DNA of 64,000 nucleotides, from assembly GCA_022432975.1 (NCBI GenBank), contig CM039506.1, positions 19,719,614 to 19,783,613 on the forward strand. Reading direction: 5' to 3'. Position 1 is the first letter of the stretch. The number at the start of each line of letters is the position of its first letter. Shown here piece after piece: positions 10,382-21,200 of the stretch. The notes under the pieces were generated by a model that was not told where the DNA came from, searched no databases, and was given only the letters and a program-made list of their open reading frames with translations. The DNA comes from Begonia masoniana. Taxonomy: Eukaryota; Streptophyta; Magnoliopsida; Cucurbitales; Begoniaceae. Made by a program: the position numbers and the translations under genes.

Positions 10382-10495
10382 TGATATGATATCGGGTCCC
10401 TTATTCCTCCCAAAAGTGCACTTAAGAGTGGAGGTTTGGACCCAATATATATACTAGCCCAGGCAACTCTCTGTTTCCGATGTGGTATCACATCA
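10382..10495 (-). repeat. TRIM terminal repeat (5' LTR)
   Basis: 114 bp, identical to 10135-10248, followed by the second ATTTT target copy at 10496-10500. Confidence 0.95.
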
Positions 10496-10500
10496 ATTTT

Positions 10501-10870
10501 TACCTTGGAATGATGGGATAGAGAGTTTGATCGCACCTGTGTTGTTGTCGGTAAAATTTCTTTCTCGGTGTTGACGTCTTTGTCTTGGCCTATGATCTCT
10601 TTCTCTTCTTATGGAGGCTAATTCGTCAAAATCCTCATACGCTTCAGCAAAATCACCCATGGGATTAGCTGTAGTAAAGAAGGGTCACCTATTTGGCTGT
10701 CTTTCTTCGGGCATGACACCTTGTTGAATTTGATTAATTCGTTCATCATTACGATCCAATCGATCTCGAATCTCTTCAAATTGGACGTTCATCCTTTGGA
10801 ATTGTTGTTGCATGGCTTGGATGATCAAATTGCTATCCATTGGTGTTGCTTCACCTTCTTTTTCGGACAT
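10501..10870 (-). pseudogene. gag: gag N-terminal part of the CRM-type element (in-frame stop)
   Basis: Starts at ATG 10870-10868 (MSEKEGEATPMDSN); a further in-frame ATG at 10933 lies in the leader and reads poorly. A coiled-coil-like segment follows (NLIIQAMQQQFQRM, then EEIRDRLDRNDERINQ). An in-frame TGA at 10687-10685 interrupts the frame, which then stays open through an Arg-rich stretch (RRERDHRPRQRRQ) to IKLSIPSFQGKN, where the TRIM sits. The reading continues beyond the TRIM as [14 protein letters not shown] may come from a CGA codon by deamination. Confidence 0.85.
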
Positions 10871-11460
10871 GTTGTAAAATCTGTGAAAAAGTGTAAGTAA
10901 AAAGGACCTCACCTCTCCCTCACGTGTATACACTCAAATATGGTTCTTGAGCACTCGTGTTTACTAACATAGATCTCGGCTTTTATCCTCTAATAAGCTC
11001 ACCAACTCTTGCCTTTTACCACTCACTTTCCTCCTCAAAGTTCTTGAGAAAACTAAGCAAGGTAAATATCAAAGCAAAACAAATGAAAACCAACACACTT
11101 AAAATATAGATTTCTTAGTGAAGATGAAAGCAATGGGATGCAAAATAAAGAAGGAATGGAAGAAATATGGTCACAATAAGATTGATACCACGAATTTTGA
11201 AACAAAAAAAAAATATATGATAACAGAATAAAGAAATTTCTTTTTCCTCTTTTCTTTTCTTCTTCTCTCTCTTTTTTTTTTGTTTGCTTTCTTTTTTTTT
11301 GTCCCTTTTTTTTTCTCTTTTTTTTGTCTGTTTTTTTTTTGATAAACTATCAATGGGAGCAAGAACAAAGATATGAAATTATGGATCAACAACAAAGAGG
11401 AAATTGAAATAAAAAGAATGGAAGAACTAGACGATAAACAAAACCTCAATTGGATGTCTA
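10871..11460 (-). other. 5' untranslated leader of the CRM-type element
   Basis: About 590 bp between the primer-binding site and the gag ATG. The stretch 11236-11340 is almost purely T/C on the plus strand, that is A/G-rich in the transcript. No conserved ORF; the lysine-rich 119-codon frame here is a product of this tract. Confidence 0.75.
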
Positions 11461-11473
11461 GTCTCTGATACCA
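11461..11473 (-). promoter_or_regulatory. primer-binding site of the CRM-type element
   Basis: Minus strand TGGTATCAGAGAC, two bases from the 5' LTR end at 11476; tRNA-iMet type. Confidence 0.9.
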
Positions 11474-11475
11474 AA

Positions 11476-12209
11476 TGATGCAAACCTCAACAAACTTGTT
11501 GTGAGACCCAACGTCAATAGATGGAATCAACTTCAGGATCGCCCAATAGTAGTTTCAAGTATAGTGACTAATGACCCTGTGGTTATGTGACAACCAGAAA
11601 CCAATAGTATCAAGAAAAGAATATTGACCCCGTTGCTATGGAAGAGCAAGAAACCAATATTATAAGGGTTGGAAATCAAGGGGTTGCACTTGAAATTTCC
11701 GCAAGTTCTATAGAAGAACAGTTTGGAGGAAATTCTCACAAGATAATTCTCATTCTAGTGTGCCTTACAATGAAGAAATACCAAGTATTTATAGGCTTAC
11801 AAGAATAGTCTAGAATAGACATTAAATAGCCTTGAAAACATAAAAAAGAACTTTGCTACTAATATGGTCTAGGTTCAGCCTTCTTTGGAAACCATCAAAA
11901 CACCCTTTGGCCTTCTCTATGACATTATTAAATGCCTAGTGGATGTCACTTCGAAATTACTCTTCTAGAGCCTTCTTTGCTGAATTGGTGATCATTTGGG
12001 CCTAATCAAACTCCATTTGTATTTGTAACACATTAATAACTTTAAAGCCCATTTCTTCCAGTGGTCTTGGTTCTTGAAATAAGTTATTTTGGACTTCTTC
12101 TTGAAGCTTCTTGGCCCGAGCTCTAGTGATAGGTCCATTTTGTATTTTCAATTCCATTAAGTATTCTTCTTGGCCCAATTCTTCTTCAATGCCATCCTTG
12201 CCCACATCA
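11476..12209 (-). repeat. 5' LTR of the CRM-type element
   Basis: 734 bp, about 8 substitutions from 5217-5950 and no length difference. It carries an untranslated duplicate of the polyprotein tail at 12002-12209. Confidence 0.95.
11786..11794 (-). promoter_or_regulatory. TATA box of the CRM-type LTR
   Basis: Minus strand CTATAAATA, in the middle of the LTR, a normal position for the U3/R boundary. The same motif exists in the other LTR. Motif evidence only. Confidence 0.55.
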
Positions 12210-14580
12210 TAGAGGGAGGCAATGATCGAGGGAAAGGCAAGCAGGTACAGAAGGCTCCTCAGATACCTCTTTGCCCTAAATGTCAGAAGGAACACCGTGG
12301 CCAGTGCAGAGTGGGCACGGATGTGTGTTATTGGTGTGGAGACGCAGGCCATTTTGTTAAAGATTGCCCGAAGAAGGGTGGAGACCAGGAAGGTGGTGAT
12401 CAGAGGAGGATTATGCCGAAGATCTTCGCATTTATCGAGCCTGGCAATGTTGATGACGAGGCTCGACCTTCCGTTATCTCAGGTACTATATTGCTTATGG
12501 GCACAGCTGTGTTTACTTTGATGGATACCGGAGCTACGCACTCCTTCATATCAACTACTTGCATGTCTAGACTAAGGTTAGTGCCAGAGCTGGCAGAGTA
12601 CGAGTATAGTGTCATGCTGCCCTCAGGAGAGCGTATGCAGTCAAGTCAGGTTGTCCAGGGGAATATTGTTTCAGTTGGAGACGATACCCTCTATGCTAGC
12701 CTTATTGTTATGGGCATCGAGCACTATGATCTTATCTTAGGGATGGATTGGCTATCACAGCACTACGCCACCATCGATTGTCGATCCAGGATTGTGACCT
12801 TTCGACCCCCGGGTAAAGCCGAGTTTTCTTATCAGGCGATGAGCAGATTGAGTAGCTCGCATATTTCTTATTCCATGAAGGTCAACGAGCAGTTTAAAGG
12901 TGCGTGCTCTATTTATTTGGCCTCAGTTTTTGATATTCAGTTGCTCAGCGGATTGAAGCCGAGCGACATTCCTATAGTCAGAGAGTTCTCTGATATATTC
13001 CTCGATGATCTTCCCGGGTTACCACCAGACCGGGAGATTGAATTCACTATTGATGTTTATCCTAATACCGCGCCAAGGTTTAAGAACCCGAACCGGTTGG
13101 CACCAGCCTAGTTGAGAGAGTTGAGTACTCAGCTTGATGAGTTGTTAGAGAAGGGATTTATTCGACCCAGTGTTTCACCCTGGGGTGTGCCTGTTCTATT
13201 CGTCAAGAAGAAAGACGGGACCCTCAGGATGTGCATTGATTACAGAGAGTTAAACAAATTGACGGTGAAGAATAAATATCCGTTGCCCCGGATTGATGAC
13301 CTGTTTGATCAGCTACAGGGTGCCCGAGTATTTTCCAGGATCGACCTGCACTCGGGTTATTATCAGCTGAAGGTCCGGAGGGAAGATATTCAGAAAACGG
13401 CTTTCCAAACGAGGTATGGGCATTATGAGTTCCTTGTCATGTCTTTTGGACTTACTAATGCCCCTGCAGCGTTTATGGATTTGATGAACCGTGTCTTCAA
13501 GGAGTATCTGGACAAGTTCGTGGTGGTTTTCATCGACGATATCCTGATCTACTCTAAGACGAAGGAAGAGCATGAGGAGCATTTAAGGATTGTATTGCGA
13601 GTTCTGAGTCAACGCCAGTTATATCCAAAGTTTTCGAAGTGCGAGTTTTGGCTAGACAGAGTGAGCTTCCTTGGCCATATTATCTCGCAGGGTGGAGTTT
13701 CGGTTGATTCAAGTAAGATTCAGGTATTCAGAGATTGGCCACAGCCAAAGAACGTACGTGAGGTGCGTGGATTTCTTGGATTAGCTGGTTATTATCGGAA
13801 AATCATAGAGGGATTTTCAAAAATCGCAGTTCCTCTTTCAAGATTGACTCGGAAGAACGAGAGATTCGTATGGTCGTCTGCTTGTGATAACAGTTTTACG
13901 GAGTTAATGTAGAGATTGACCACCGCTCCAGTATTGGCGCTACCTGTTAAAGGTGACAAGTTCAGTATTTATTGTGACACTTCTGGAGTGGGACTCGGTT
14001 GTGTATTGATGCAAGAGGGGAGAGTTATTGCTTATGCTTCATGGCAGTTGAAGCCGTACGAGCAGAATTACCCTACGCATAACCTTGAGTTAGCAGCTGT
14101 GGTTTTCGCACTGAAGATATGGAGACATTATTTATATGGGCAGCAGTGCGAGATATTTTCCGACTACAAGAGCTTGAAGTATTTATTTACGCAGAAGGAG
14201 CTGAACATGCGACAGAGACGGTGGCTCGAATTCGTCAAAGATTATGATTTTGATATAATGTACCATTCAGGAAAGGCGAACAAAGTTGCTGATGCTTTGA
14301 GCAGAGTGCCTTCTGCGAGTCAGCCTTCACTTGCAGCGATGTCAGTTACGCTGCGGTCTGAGATTGAGAGATTCGATGTGGAGATAGTGGCAGAGTTGTC
14401 CAGTATGCTCACTAACATTTCTCTCAGGCCGACTATTCTTGATCATATACGTGAGGCTCAGCAGAATGATACGGAGTGTGAGGAGCTTCGGTCCAGCATG
14501 ACATTGGGAGACTCGTCAAATTTCCATTTATCAGAGGATGGTATTATGAAGTTCAGGCATAGTTGGTACGTGCCTAACGC
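12210..14580 (+). pseudogene. gag-pol: gag C-terminus, protease, RT and RNase H of element A (two in-frame stops, integrase lost)
   Basis: Resumes gag in phase after the nested element. First a CPKCQKEHRGQC knuckle, then CYWCGDAGHFVKDC (about 12326-12367), then protease MDTGATHSF (about 12521). TAG at 13109-13111 precedes RT. RT shows [29 protein letters not shown] (Ser for the usual Pro) and catalytic FIDD (about 13529-13540). TAG at 13910-13912 separates RNase H, whose four acids are all present (Asp in CDTSG, Glu in HNLELAA, Asp in FSDYKS, Asp in VADALSR). The frame ends after [13 protein letters not shown], just before the integrase zinc finger should begin, and joins LTR-like hairpin sequence near 14585: a deletion of integrase and the internal 3' end. 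RT motifs and knuckle arrangement fit Tekay/Del. Confidence 0.88.
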
Positions 14581-14585
14581 TGGAG

Positions 14586-14942
14586 AAGTGATCGCCAAGC
14601 GATTTTGGTCACCGCTCTCTGGAGAAATCCAGAGAGCGTGGCGACTGATCGCCACAAACTGTGGCGATCAGTCGCCAAAGGCGATTTGCAACAGGCGACT
14701 AGTCTCCTGTTGCAATCGCCGAAGGGCGATCAGTCGCCTCCTTTATGGTGACTGATAGCCACAATGTTTTACACGGCTTTTGCCGTTATTGCCCCTTCTC
14801 CTCCGCCGATTGTTTTCATTTAATTTTAATTGTTTTTAATTAATTGTTTTAGGTTTTATTTAAATTGTTTTAAAAGTTAGAATTCAATTCCGATTTCGAT
14901 TTTGGTCTCGATTTCGGTTTAGGTTCCGCTTAGAGTTTATTT
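14586..14942 (+). repeat. 3' LTR-related remnant of element A, truncated on both sides
   Basis: From about 14757 (CAATGTTTTACACGG) to 14942 it is nearly identical to 3958-4135 of the 5' LTR. Its left part holds a different hairpin set. It joins pol on the left and, after GTTTATTT, the satellite on the right; the LTR end and flanking target site are missing. Confidence 0.8.
14615..14720 (+). other. hairpin cluster in the LTR remnant
   Basis: Hairpin 1: arms 14615-14623 and 14628-14636 (CTCTCTGGA/TCCAGAGAG) with a GAAA loop. Hairpin 2: 17-bp perfect arms 14640-14656 and 14660-14676 around AAC. Hairpin 3: arms 14680-14695 and 14706-14720 (GGCGATTTGCAACAGG with one bulged T). GGCGATCAGTCGCC recurs at about 14724-14737. 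All reuse the word GGCGAT/ATCGCC. Confidence 0.8.
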
Positions 14943-17900
14943 CGATTGTATATTTTGGTTCATATGCTTAATCAAACGCATTACTAAGTCTTAATTACTC
15001 GTCCATGAAGGTTGTTGGGTCCTCAATACACGTCGTTCTCATCACTTCAAGTTAAAACCATGAATGTGAAATGGGTATCTTAGGTTCTAACCACATGTCT
15101 TGTAACACTCAACCTAATTCGCTTTATACGTTCAACTCTTTTGGAACAAATCGATTGAAGTGAAGTTTCTTATGCTTCATCAAACGCATTACTAAGTCTT
15201 AATTACTCGTCTATGAAGGTTGTTGGGTCCTCAATACACGTCGTTCACATCACTTCAAAGTAAACCTACAATGTGAAATGGATAACTTAGGTTCTAACCA
15301 CAAGTCATGTAACACTCAACCTCATTTGCTTGATACGTTCAACTATTTTGGAACAAATCGATTGAAGTGAAGTTTCTTATGCTTCATCAACGCATTACTA
15401 AGTCTTAACTACTCATCCATGAAGGTTGTTTGGTCCGTAATACACGTCGTTCTCATCACTTCAAGTTAAAACCTCGAATATGAAATGCATAACTTAGGTT
15501 CTAACCACAAGTCATGTAACACTCAACCTAATTTGCTTGATACGTTCAACTCTTTAGGAACAAATCGATTGAAGTTAAGTTTCTTATGCTTCATCAAACG
15601 CATTACTAAGTCTTAATTACTCGTCCATGAAGGTTGTTGGGCCCTCAATACACGTCGTTCTCATCACTTCAAGTTAAAACCTATAATGTGAAATGGATAA
15701 CATAGGTTCTAACCACAATTCATGTAACACTCAACCTCATTTGCTTGATAGGTTCAACTCTTTTGGAACAAATCGATTGATGTGAAGTTTCTTATGCTTT
15801 ATCAAACGCTTTACTAAGTCTTAATTACGCGTCCATGAAGGTTGTTGGGTACTCAATAGACGTCGTTCTCATTACTTCCAGTTAAAACCATGAATGTGAA
15901 ATGGATAACATAGGTTCTAACCACAAGTCATGTAACACTCAACCTAATTTGCTTGATACGTTCAACACTTTTGGAACAAATCGATTGAAGTGAAGTTTCA
16001 TATGCTTAATCAAACGCATTATTAAGTCTTAATTACTCGTCCATGAAGGATGTTGGGTCCTCAATACACGTCGTTCTCGTCACTTCAAGTTAAAACCTTA
16101 AATGTGAAATGGATAACTTAGGTTCTAATCACAAGTCATGTAACACTCAGCCTAATTTGGTTGATACGTTTAACTCTTATGGAACAAATCGATTGAAGTA
16201 AAGTTTCTTATGCTTCATCAAGCGCATTACTAAGTCTTAATTACTCGTCCATGAAGGTTGTTACGTCTTCAATACACGTCGTTCTCATCACTTCAAGATA
16301 AAACCTTGAATGTGAAATGGATAACTTATGTTCTAACCACATGTCATGTAACACTCAACCTAATTTGCTTGATACGTTCAACTCTTTTGGAATAAATCGA
16401 TTGAAGTTAAGTTTCTTATGCTTCATCAAACGCATTACTAAGTCTTATTTACTCGTCGATGAAGGTTGTTGGGTCATCAATACACGTTGTTCTCATCACT
16501 TCAAGTTAAAACCTCGAATGTGAAATGGATAACTTAGGTTCTAACCACAAGTCATGTAACACTCAACCTAATTGGCTTGATACGTTCAACTCTTTTGGAA
16601 CAAATCGATTGAAGTGAAATTTCTTATGCTTCATCAAACGCATTACTAAGTCTTAATTACTCATCCATGAAGGTTGTTGGGTCCTCAATACACGTCGTTC
16701 TCATCACTTCAAGTTAAAACCTCGAATGTGAAATGGATAACTTAGGTACTAACCACAAGTCATGTAACACTCAACCTAATTTGCTTGATACGTTTAACTC
16801 TTTTTGAGCAAATCAATTGAAGTGAAGTTTCTTATGCTTTATCAAACGCATTACAATGTCTTAATTACTCGTCCATGAAGGTTGTTGGGTCCTCAATACA
16901 CGTTGTTTTCATCACTTCAAGTTAAAATCTTGAATGTGAAATGGATAACTTAGGTTCTAACCACAAGTCATGTAGCACTGAACCTCATTAGCTTGATACG
17001 TTCAACTCTTTTGGAATAAATCGATTGAAGTGAAGTTTCATATGCTTAATCAAACGCATTACTAAGTCTTAATTACTCGTCCATTAAGGTTGTTGTATCC
17101 TCTATACACGTCATTCTCATCACTTCAAGTTAAAACCTTAAATGTTAAATGGGTAACTTAGGTTCTAACCACATGTCATGTAAGACTCAACCTAATTTTC
17201 TTGATACGTTCAACTCTTTTGGAACAAATCGATTGAAGTGAAGTTTATTATGCTTCATCAAACGCATTACTCAGTCTTAATTACTCATCCATTAAAGTGG
17301 TTGGGTCCTATATATACGTCGTTCTCATCACTTCAAGTTAAAAACTCGAATGTGAAATGGATAACTTAGGTTCTAACCACAAGTCTTCTAAATCTCAATC
17401 TAATTTGCTTGATACGTTCTACTCTTTTGAAACAAATAGATTGAAGTGGAGTTTCTTATGCTTCATCAAACGCATTACTAAGTCTTAATTATTTGTCTTT
17501 GAAATTTGTTAGGTCCTCAATACACGTCGTTCTCATAACTTCAAGTTAAAACCTTGAATGTGAATTGGATAACTTAGGTTCTAACCACAAGTCATGTAGC
17601 ACTGAACCTCATTAGCTTGATACGTTCAACTCTTTTGGAACAAATCGATTGAAGTGACGTTTCTTATGCTTCGTGAAACGCATTATTAAGTCTTAATTAC
17701 TCGTCCATGATGGTTGTTGGGACCTCAATACAAGTCGTTCTCATCACATCAAGTTAAAACCATGAATGTGAAATGGATAAACTTAGGTTCTAACCACAAG
17801 TCATGTAGCACTCAACCTCATTTGCTTGATATGTTCAACTCTTTTGGAAAAAAGCGATTGAAGTGAAGTTTCTTATGCTATATCAAACGCATTACTAAGT

Positions 17901-18069
17901 CTTAATTACTCGTCCATGAAGGTGGTTGGGTCCTCAATACACGTCGTTCTCATCACTTCAAGTTAAAACCTTGAATGTGAATTGGATAACTTAGGTTCTA
18001 ACCACAAGTCATGTAGCACTGAACCTCATTAGCTTGATACGTTCAACTCTTTTGGAACAAATCGATTGA

Positions 18070-21000
18070 AGTGACGTTTCTTATGCTTCGTCAAACGCAT
18101 TATTAAGTCTTAATTACTCGTCCATGATGGTTGTTGGGACCTCAATACAAGTCGTTCTCATCACTTCAAGTTAAATCCTTGAATGTGAAATGGATAAACT
18201 TAGGTTCTAACCACAAGTCATGTAGCACTCAACCTCATTTGCTTGATACGTTCAACTATTTTGGAACAAATCGATTGAAGTGAAGTTTCATTTGCTTCAT
18301 CAAACGCATTACTAAGTTTTAATTACTCGTCCATGAAGGTTGTTGCGTCCTCAATACACGTCGTTTTCATCACTTCAAGTTAAAACCTTGAATGTGAAAT
18401 GGATAACTTATGTTCTAACCACATGTCATGTAACACTCAACCTAATTTGCTTGATACCTTCAACTCTTTTGGAACAAATGGATTGAAGTGAAGTTTCTTA
18501 TGCTTCATCAAACGCATTACTAAGTCTTAATTACTCGTCCATGAAGGTTGTTGCGTCCTCAATACACGTCGTTCTCATCACTTCAAGTTAAAACCTTGAA
18601 TGTGAAATGGGTAACTTAGGTACTAATCACATGTCATGTAACAATCAACCTAATTTGCTTGATACGTTCAACTCTTTTGGAACAAATCGATTGAAGTGAA
18701 GTTTCTTATGCTTCATCAAACGCATTAATAAGTCTTAATTACTCGTCCATGAAGGTTGTTGGGTCCTCAATACACGTCGTTCTCATCACTTCAAGTTAAA
18801 ACGTCGAATGTGAAATGGATAACATAGGTTCAAACCACAAGTCATTTAGTACTCAACCTTATTTGCTTGATACGTTCAACTCTTTTGGAACAAATCGATT
18901 GAAGTGAAGTTTCTTATGCTATATCATACGCATTACTAAGTCTTAATTACTCGTCCATGAAGGTGGTTGGGTCCTCAATACACGTCGTTCTCATCCTTCA
19001 AGTTAAAACCTTGAATGTGAATTGGATAACTTAGATTCTAACCACAAGTCATGTAGCACTGAACCTCATTAGCTTGATACGTTAAACTCTTTTGGAACAA
19101 ATCGATTGAAGTGACGTTTCTTATGCTTCGTCAAATGCATTATTAAGTCTTAATTACTCGTCCATGATGGTTGTTGGGACCTCAATACAAGTCGTTCTCA
19201 TCACTTCAAGTTAAAACCTTGAATGTGAAATGGATAAACTTAGGTTCTAACCACAAGTCATGTAGCACTCAACCTCATTTGCTTGATGCGTTCAACTATT
19301 TTGGAACAAATCGATTGAAGTGAAGTTTCATATGCTTCATCAAACGCATTACTAAGTTTTAATTACTCGTCCATGAAGGTTGTTGCGTCCTCAATACACG
19401 TCGTTTTTATCACTTCAAGTTAAAACCTTGAATGTGAAATGGATACCTTATGTTCTAACCACATGTCATGTAACACTCAACCTAATTTGCTTGATACCTT
19501 CAACTCTTTTGGAACAAATAGATTGAAGTGAAGTTTCTTATGCTTCATCAAACGCATTACTAAGTCTTAATTAGTCGTCCATGAAGGTTGTTGCGTCCTC
19601 AATACACGTCGTTCTCATCACTTCAAGTTAAAACCTTGAATGTGAAATGGGTAACTTAGGTACTAATCACATGTCATGTAACACTCAACCTAATTTGCTT
19701 GATACGTTCAACTCTTTTGGAACAAATCGATTGAAGTGAAGTTTCTTATGCTTCATCGAACGCATTACTAAGTCTTAATTAGTCGTCCATGAAGGTTGTT
19801 GGGTCATCAATAGACGTTGTTCACATCACTTCAAGTTAAAACCTCGAATGTGAAATGGATAACTTAGGTTCTAACCACAAGTCATGTAGCACTCAACCTT
19901 ATTTGCTTGATACGTTCAACTCTTTTGGAAAAAAGCGATTGAAGTGAAGTTTCTTATGCTATATCAAACGCAATACTAAGTCTTAATTACTCGTCCATGA
20001 AGGTGGTTGGGTCCGCAATACACGCCGTTCTCATCACTTCAAGTTAAAACCTTGAATGTGAATTGGATAACTTAGGTTCTAACCACAAGTCATGTAGCAC
20101 TGAACCTCATTAGCTTGATACGTTCAACTGTTTTGGAACAAATCGATTGAAGTGACGTTTCTTATGCTTCGTCAAACGCAATATGAAGTCTTAATTACTC
20201 ATCCATGATGGTTGTTGGGACCTCAATACAAGTCGTTCTCATCACTTCAAGTTAAAACCTTGAATGTGAAATGGATAAACTTTGGTTCTAACCACAAGTC
20301 AAGTAGCACTCAACCTCATTTGCTTGATACGTTCAACTATTTTGGAACAAATCGATTGAAGTGAAGTTTCATTATGCTTCATCAAACGCATTACTAAGTT
20401 TTAATTACTCGTCCATGAAGGTTGTTGCGTCCTCAATACACGTCGTTTTCATCACTTCAAGTTAAAACCATGAATGTGAAATGGATAACTTATGTTCTAA
20501 CCACATGTCATGTAACACTCAACCTAATTTGCTTGATACCTTCAACTCTTTTGGAACAAATGGATTGAAGTGAAGTTTCTTATGCTTCATCAAACGCATT
20601 ACTAAGTCTTAATTACTCGTCCATGAAGGTTGTTGCGTCCTCAATACACGTCGTTCTCATCACTTCAAGTTAAAACCTTGAATGTGAAATGGGTAACTTA
20701 GGTACTAATCACATGTCATGTAACACTCAACCTAATTTGCTTGATACGTTCAACTCTTTTGGAACAAATCGATTGAAGTGAAGTTTCTTATGCTTCATCA
20801 AACGCATTACTAAGTCTTAATTACTCGTCCATGAAGGTTGTTGGGTCCTCAATACACGTCGTTCTCATCACTTCAAGTTAAAACGTCGAATGTGAAATGG
20901 ATAACATAGGTTCAAACCACAAGTCATGTAACACTCAACCTAATTTGCTTGATACGTTCAACTCTTTTGGAAAAAATCGATTGAAGTGAAGTTTCTTATG

Positions 21001-21200
21001 CATTATCAAACGCATTACTAATTCTTAATTACTCATTTATGAAGGTTGTTACGTCCTCAATACACGTCGTTCTCATCACTTCAAGATAAAACCTTGAATG
21101 TGAAATGGATAACTTAGGTTCTAACCACATGTCATGTACACTCAACCTATTGCTTGATACGTTCAACTCTTTGGAACAAATCGATTGAAGTGAAGTTTCT
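18070..21200. repeat. higher-order repeat of five monomers (about 1,040 bp), about three copies
   Basis: Diagnostic variants recur every five monomers: TGATGGTTGTTGGGACC at 18125, 19165 and 20206; GTTGCGTCC with TAAGTTTTAATTACTCG near 18303, 19343 and 20385; GGTACTAATCACATG near 18615, 19655 and 20697. An extra copy of the first variant at 17708 lies two monomers upstream. Confidence 0.85.

Larger units (their letters stand above)
10135..10495 (-). mobile_element. TRIM (miniature LTR retrotransposon), 361 bp, inside the CRM-type gag
   Basis: Two 114-bp direct repeats (10135-10248 and 10382-10495), identical by eye, start TGATATGATATC and end CACATCA on the plus strand. On the minus strand the 5' repeat is followed by TTTGGTATCAGAGCCTC, a tRNA-iMet primer-binding site, and the 3' repeat is preceded by purine-rich AAAGGGTGAAGGGA. 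The internal region is only 133 bp, GC-rich and non-coding, so it must move with enzymes from another element. ATTTT target duplications flank it. A TATATATA motif in the LTR could be its promoter. Not Cassandra: there is no 5S-like sequence. I do not recognise the family. Confidence 0.92.
5217..12209 (-). mobile_element. complete CRM-type chromovirus (Ty3/gypsy), minus strand, nested in element A
   Basis: Two 734-bp LTRs (5217-5950 and 11476-12209), TAGAG target duplication, primer-binding site, polypurine tract and one long gag-protease-RT-RNase H-integrase frame. By hand the LTRs differ at about 8 positions (about 1.1%). At an assumed plant rate of 1.3e-8 per site per year this suggests roughly 0.4 million years. 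The coding frame runs on into the 3' LTR and ends without a canonical chromodomain, both features of the CRM clade; a Reina-type chromovirus is the alternative. Despite its youth it is dead: a gag stop, a TRIM insertion, a frameshift, an integrase stop and a lost RNase H aspartate. Confidence 0.9.
3051..14942 (+). mobile_element. Ty3/gypsy element A (Tekay/Del-like), decayed, split by the nested CRM-type element
   Basis: Order on the plus strand: the right part of a 5' LTR (to 4217), primer-binding site 4223-4234, gag from 4386, a 6,998-bp interruption (nested element plus one target-site copy), then zinc knuckle, protease, RT and RNase H (12210 to about 14580), and a short LTR-related remnant abutting the satellite. 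Removing the nested element and one copy of TAGAG rejoins gag without a frame change. Four in-frame stops and the loss of integrase show it is dead. LTR A's left portion is hidden behind element B. Confidence 0.85.

Noticed and set aside
11171..11530. 119-codon lysine-rich minus-strand frame
   Set aside because: Produced by the purine-rich leader of the CRM-type element and overlapping its LTR and primer-binding site.
12170..12214. ATG at 12170 as the start of the protease/zinc-knuckle protein
   Set aside because: That ATG lies in the nested element's LTR; the true reading comes from gag at 4386 in the same phase.
12002..12352. 116-codon minus-strand frame repeating the polyprotein tail
   Set aside because: It is the 5' LTR duplicate of the tail joined to the antisense of element A gag; it is upstream of transcription and not expected to be translated.
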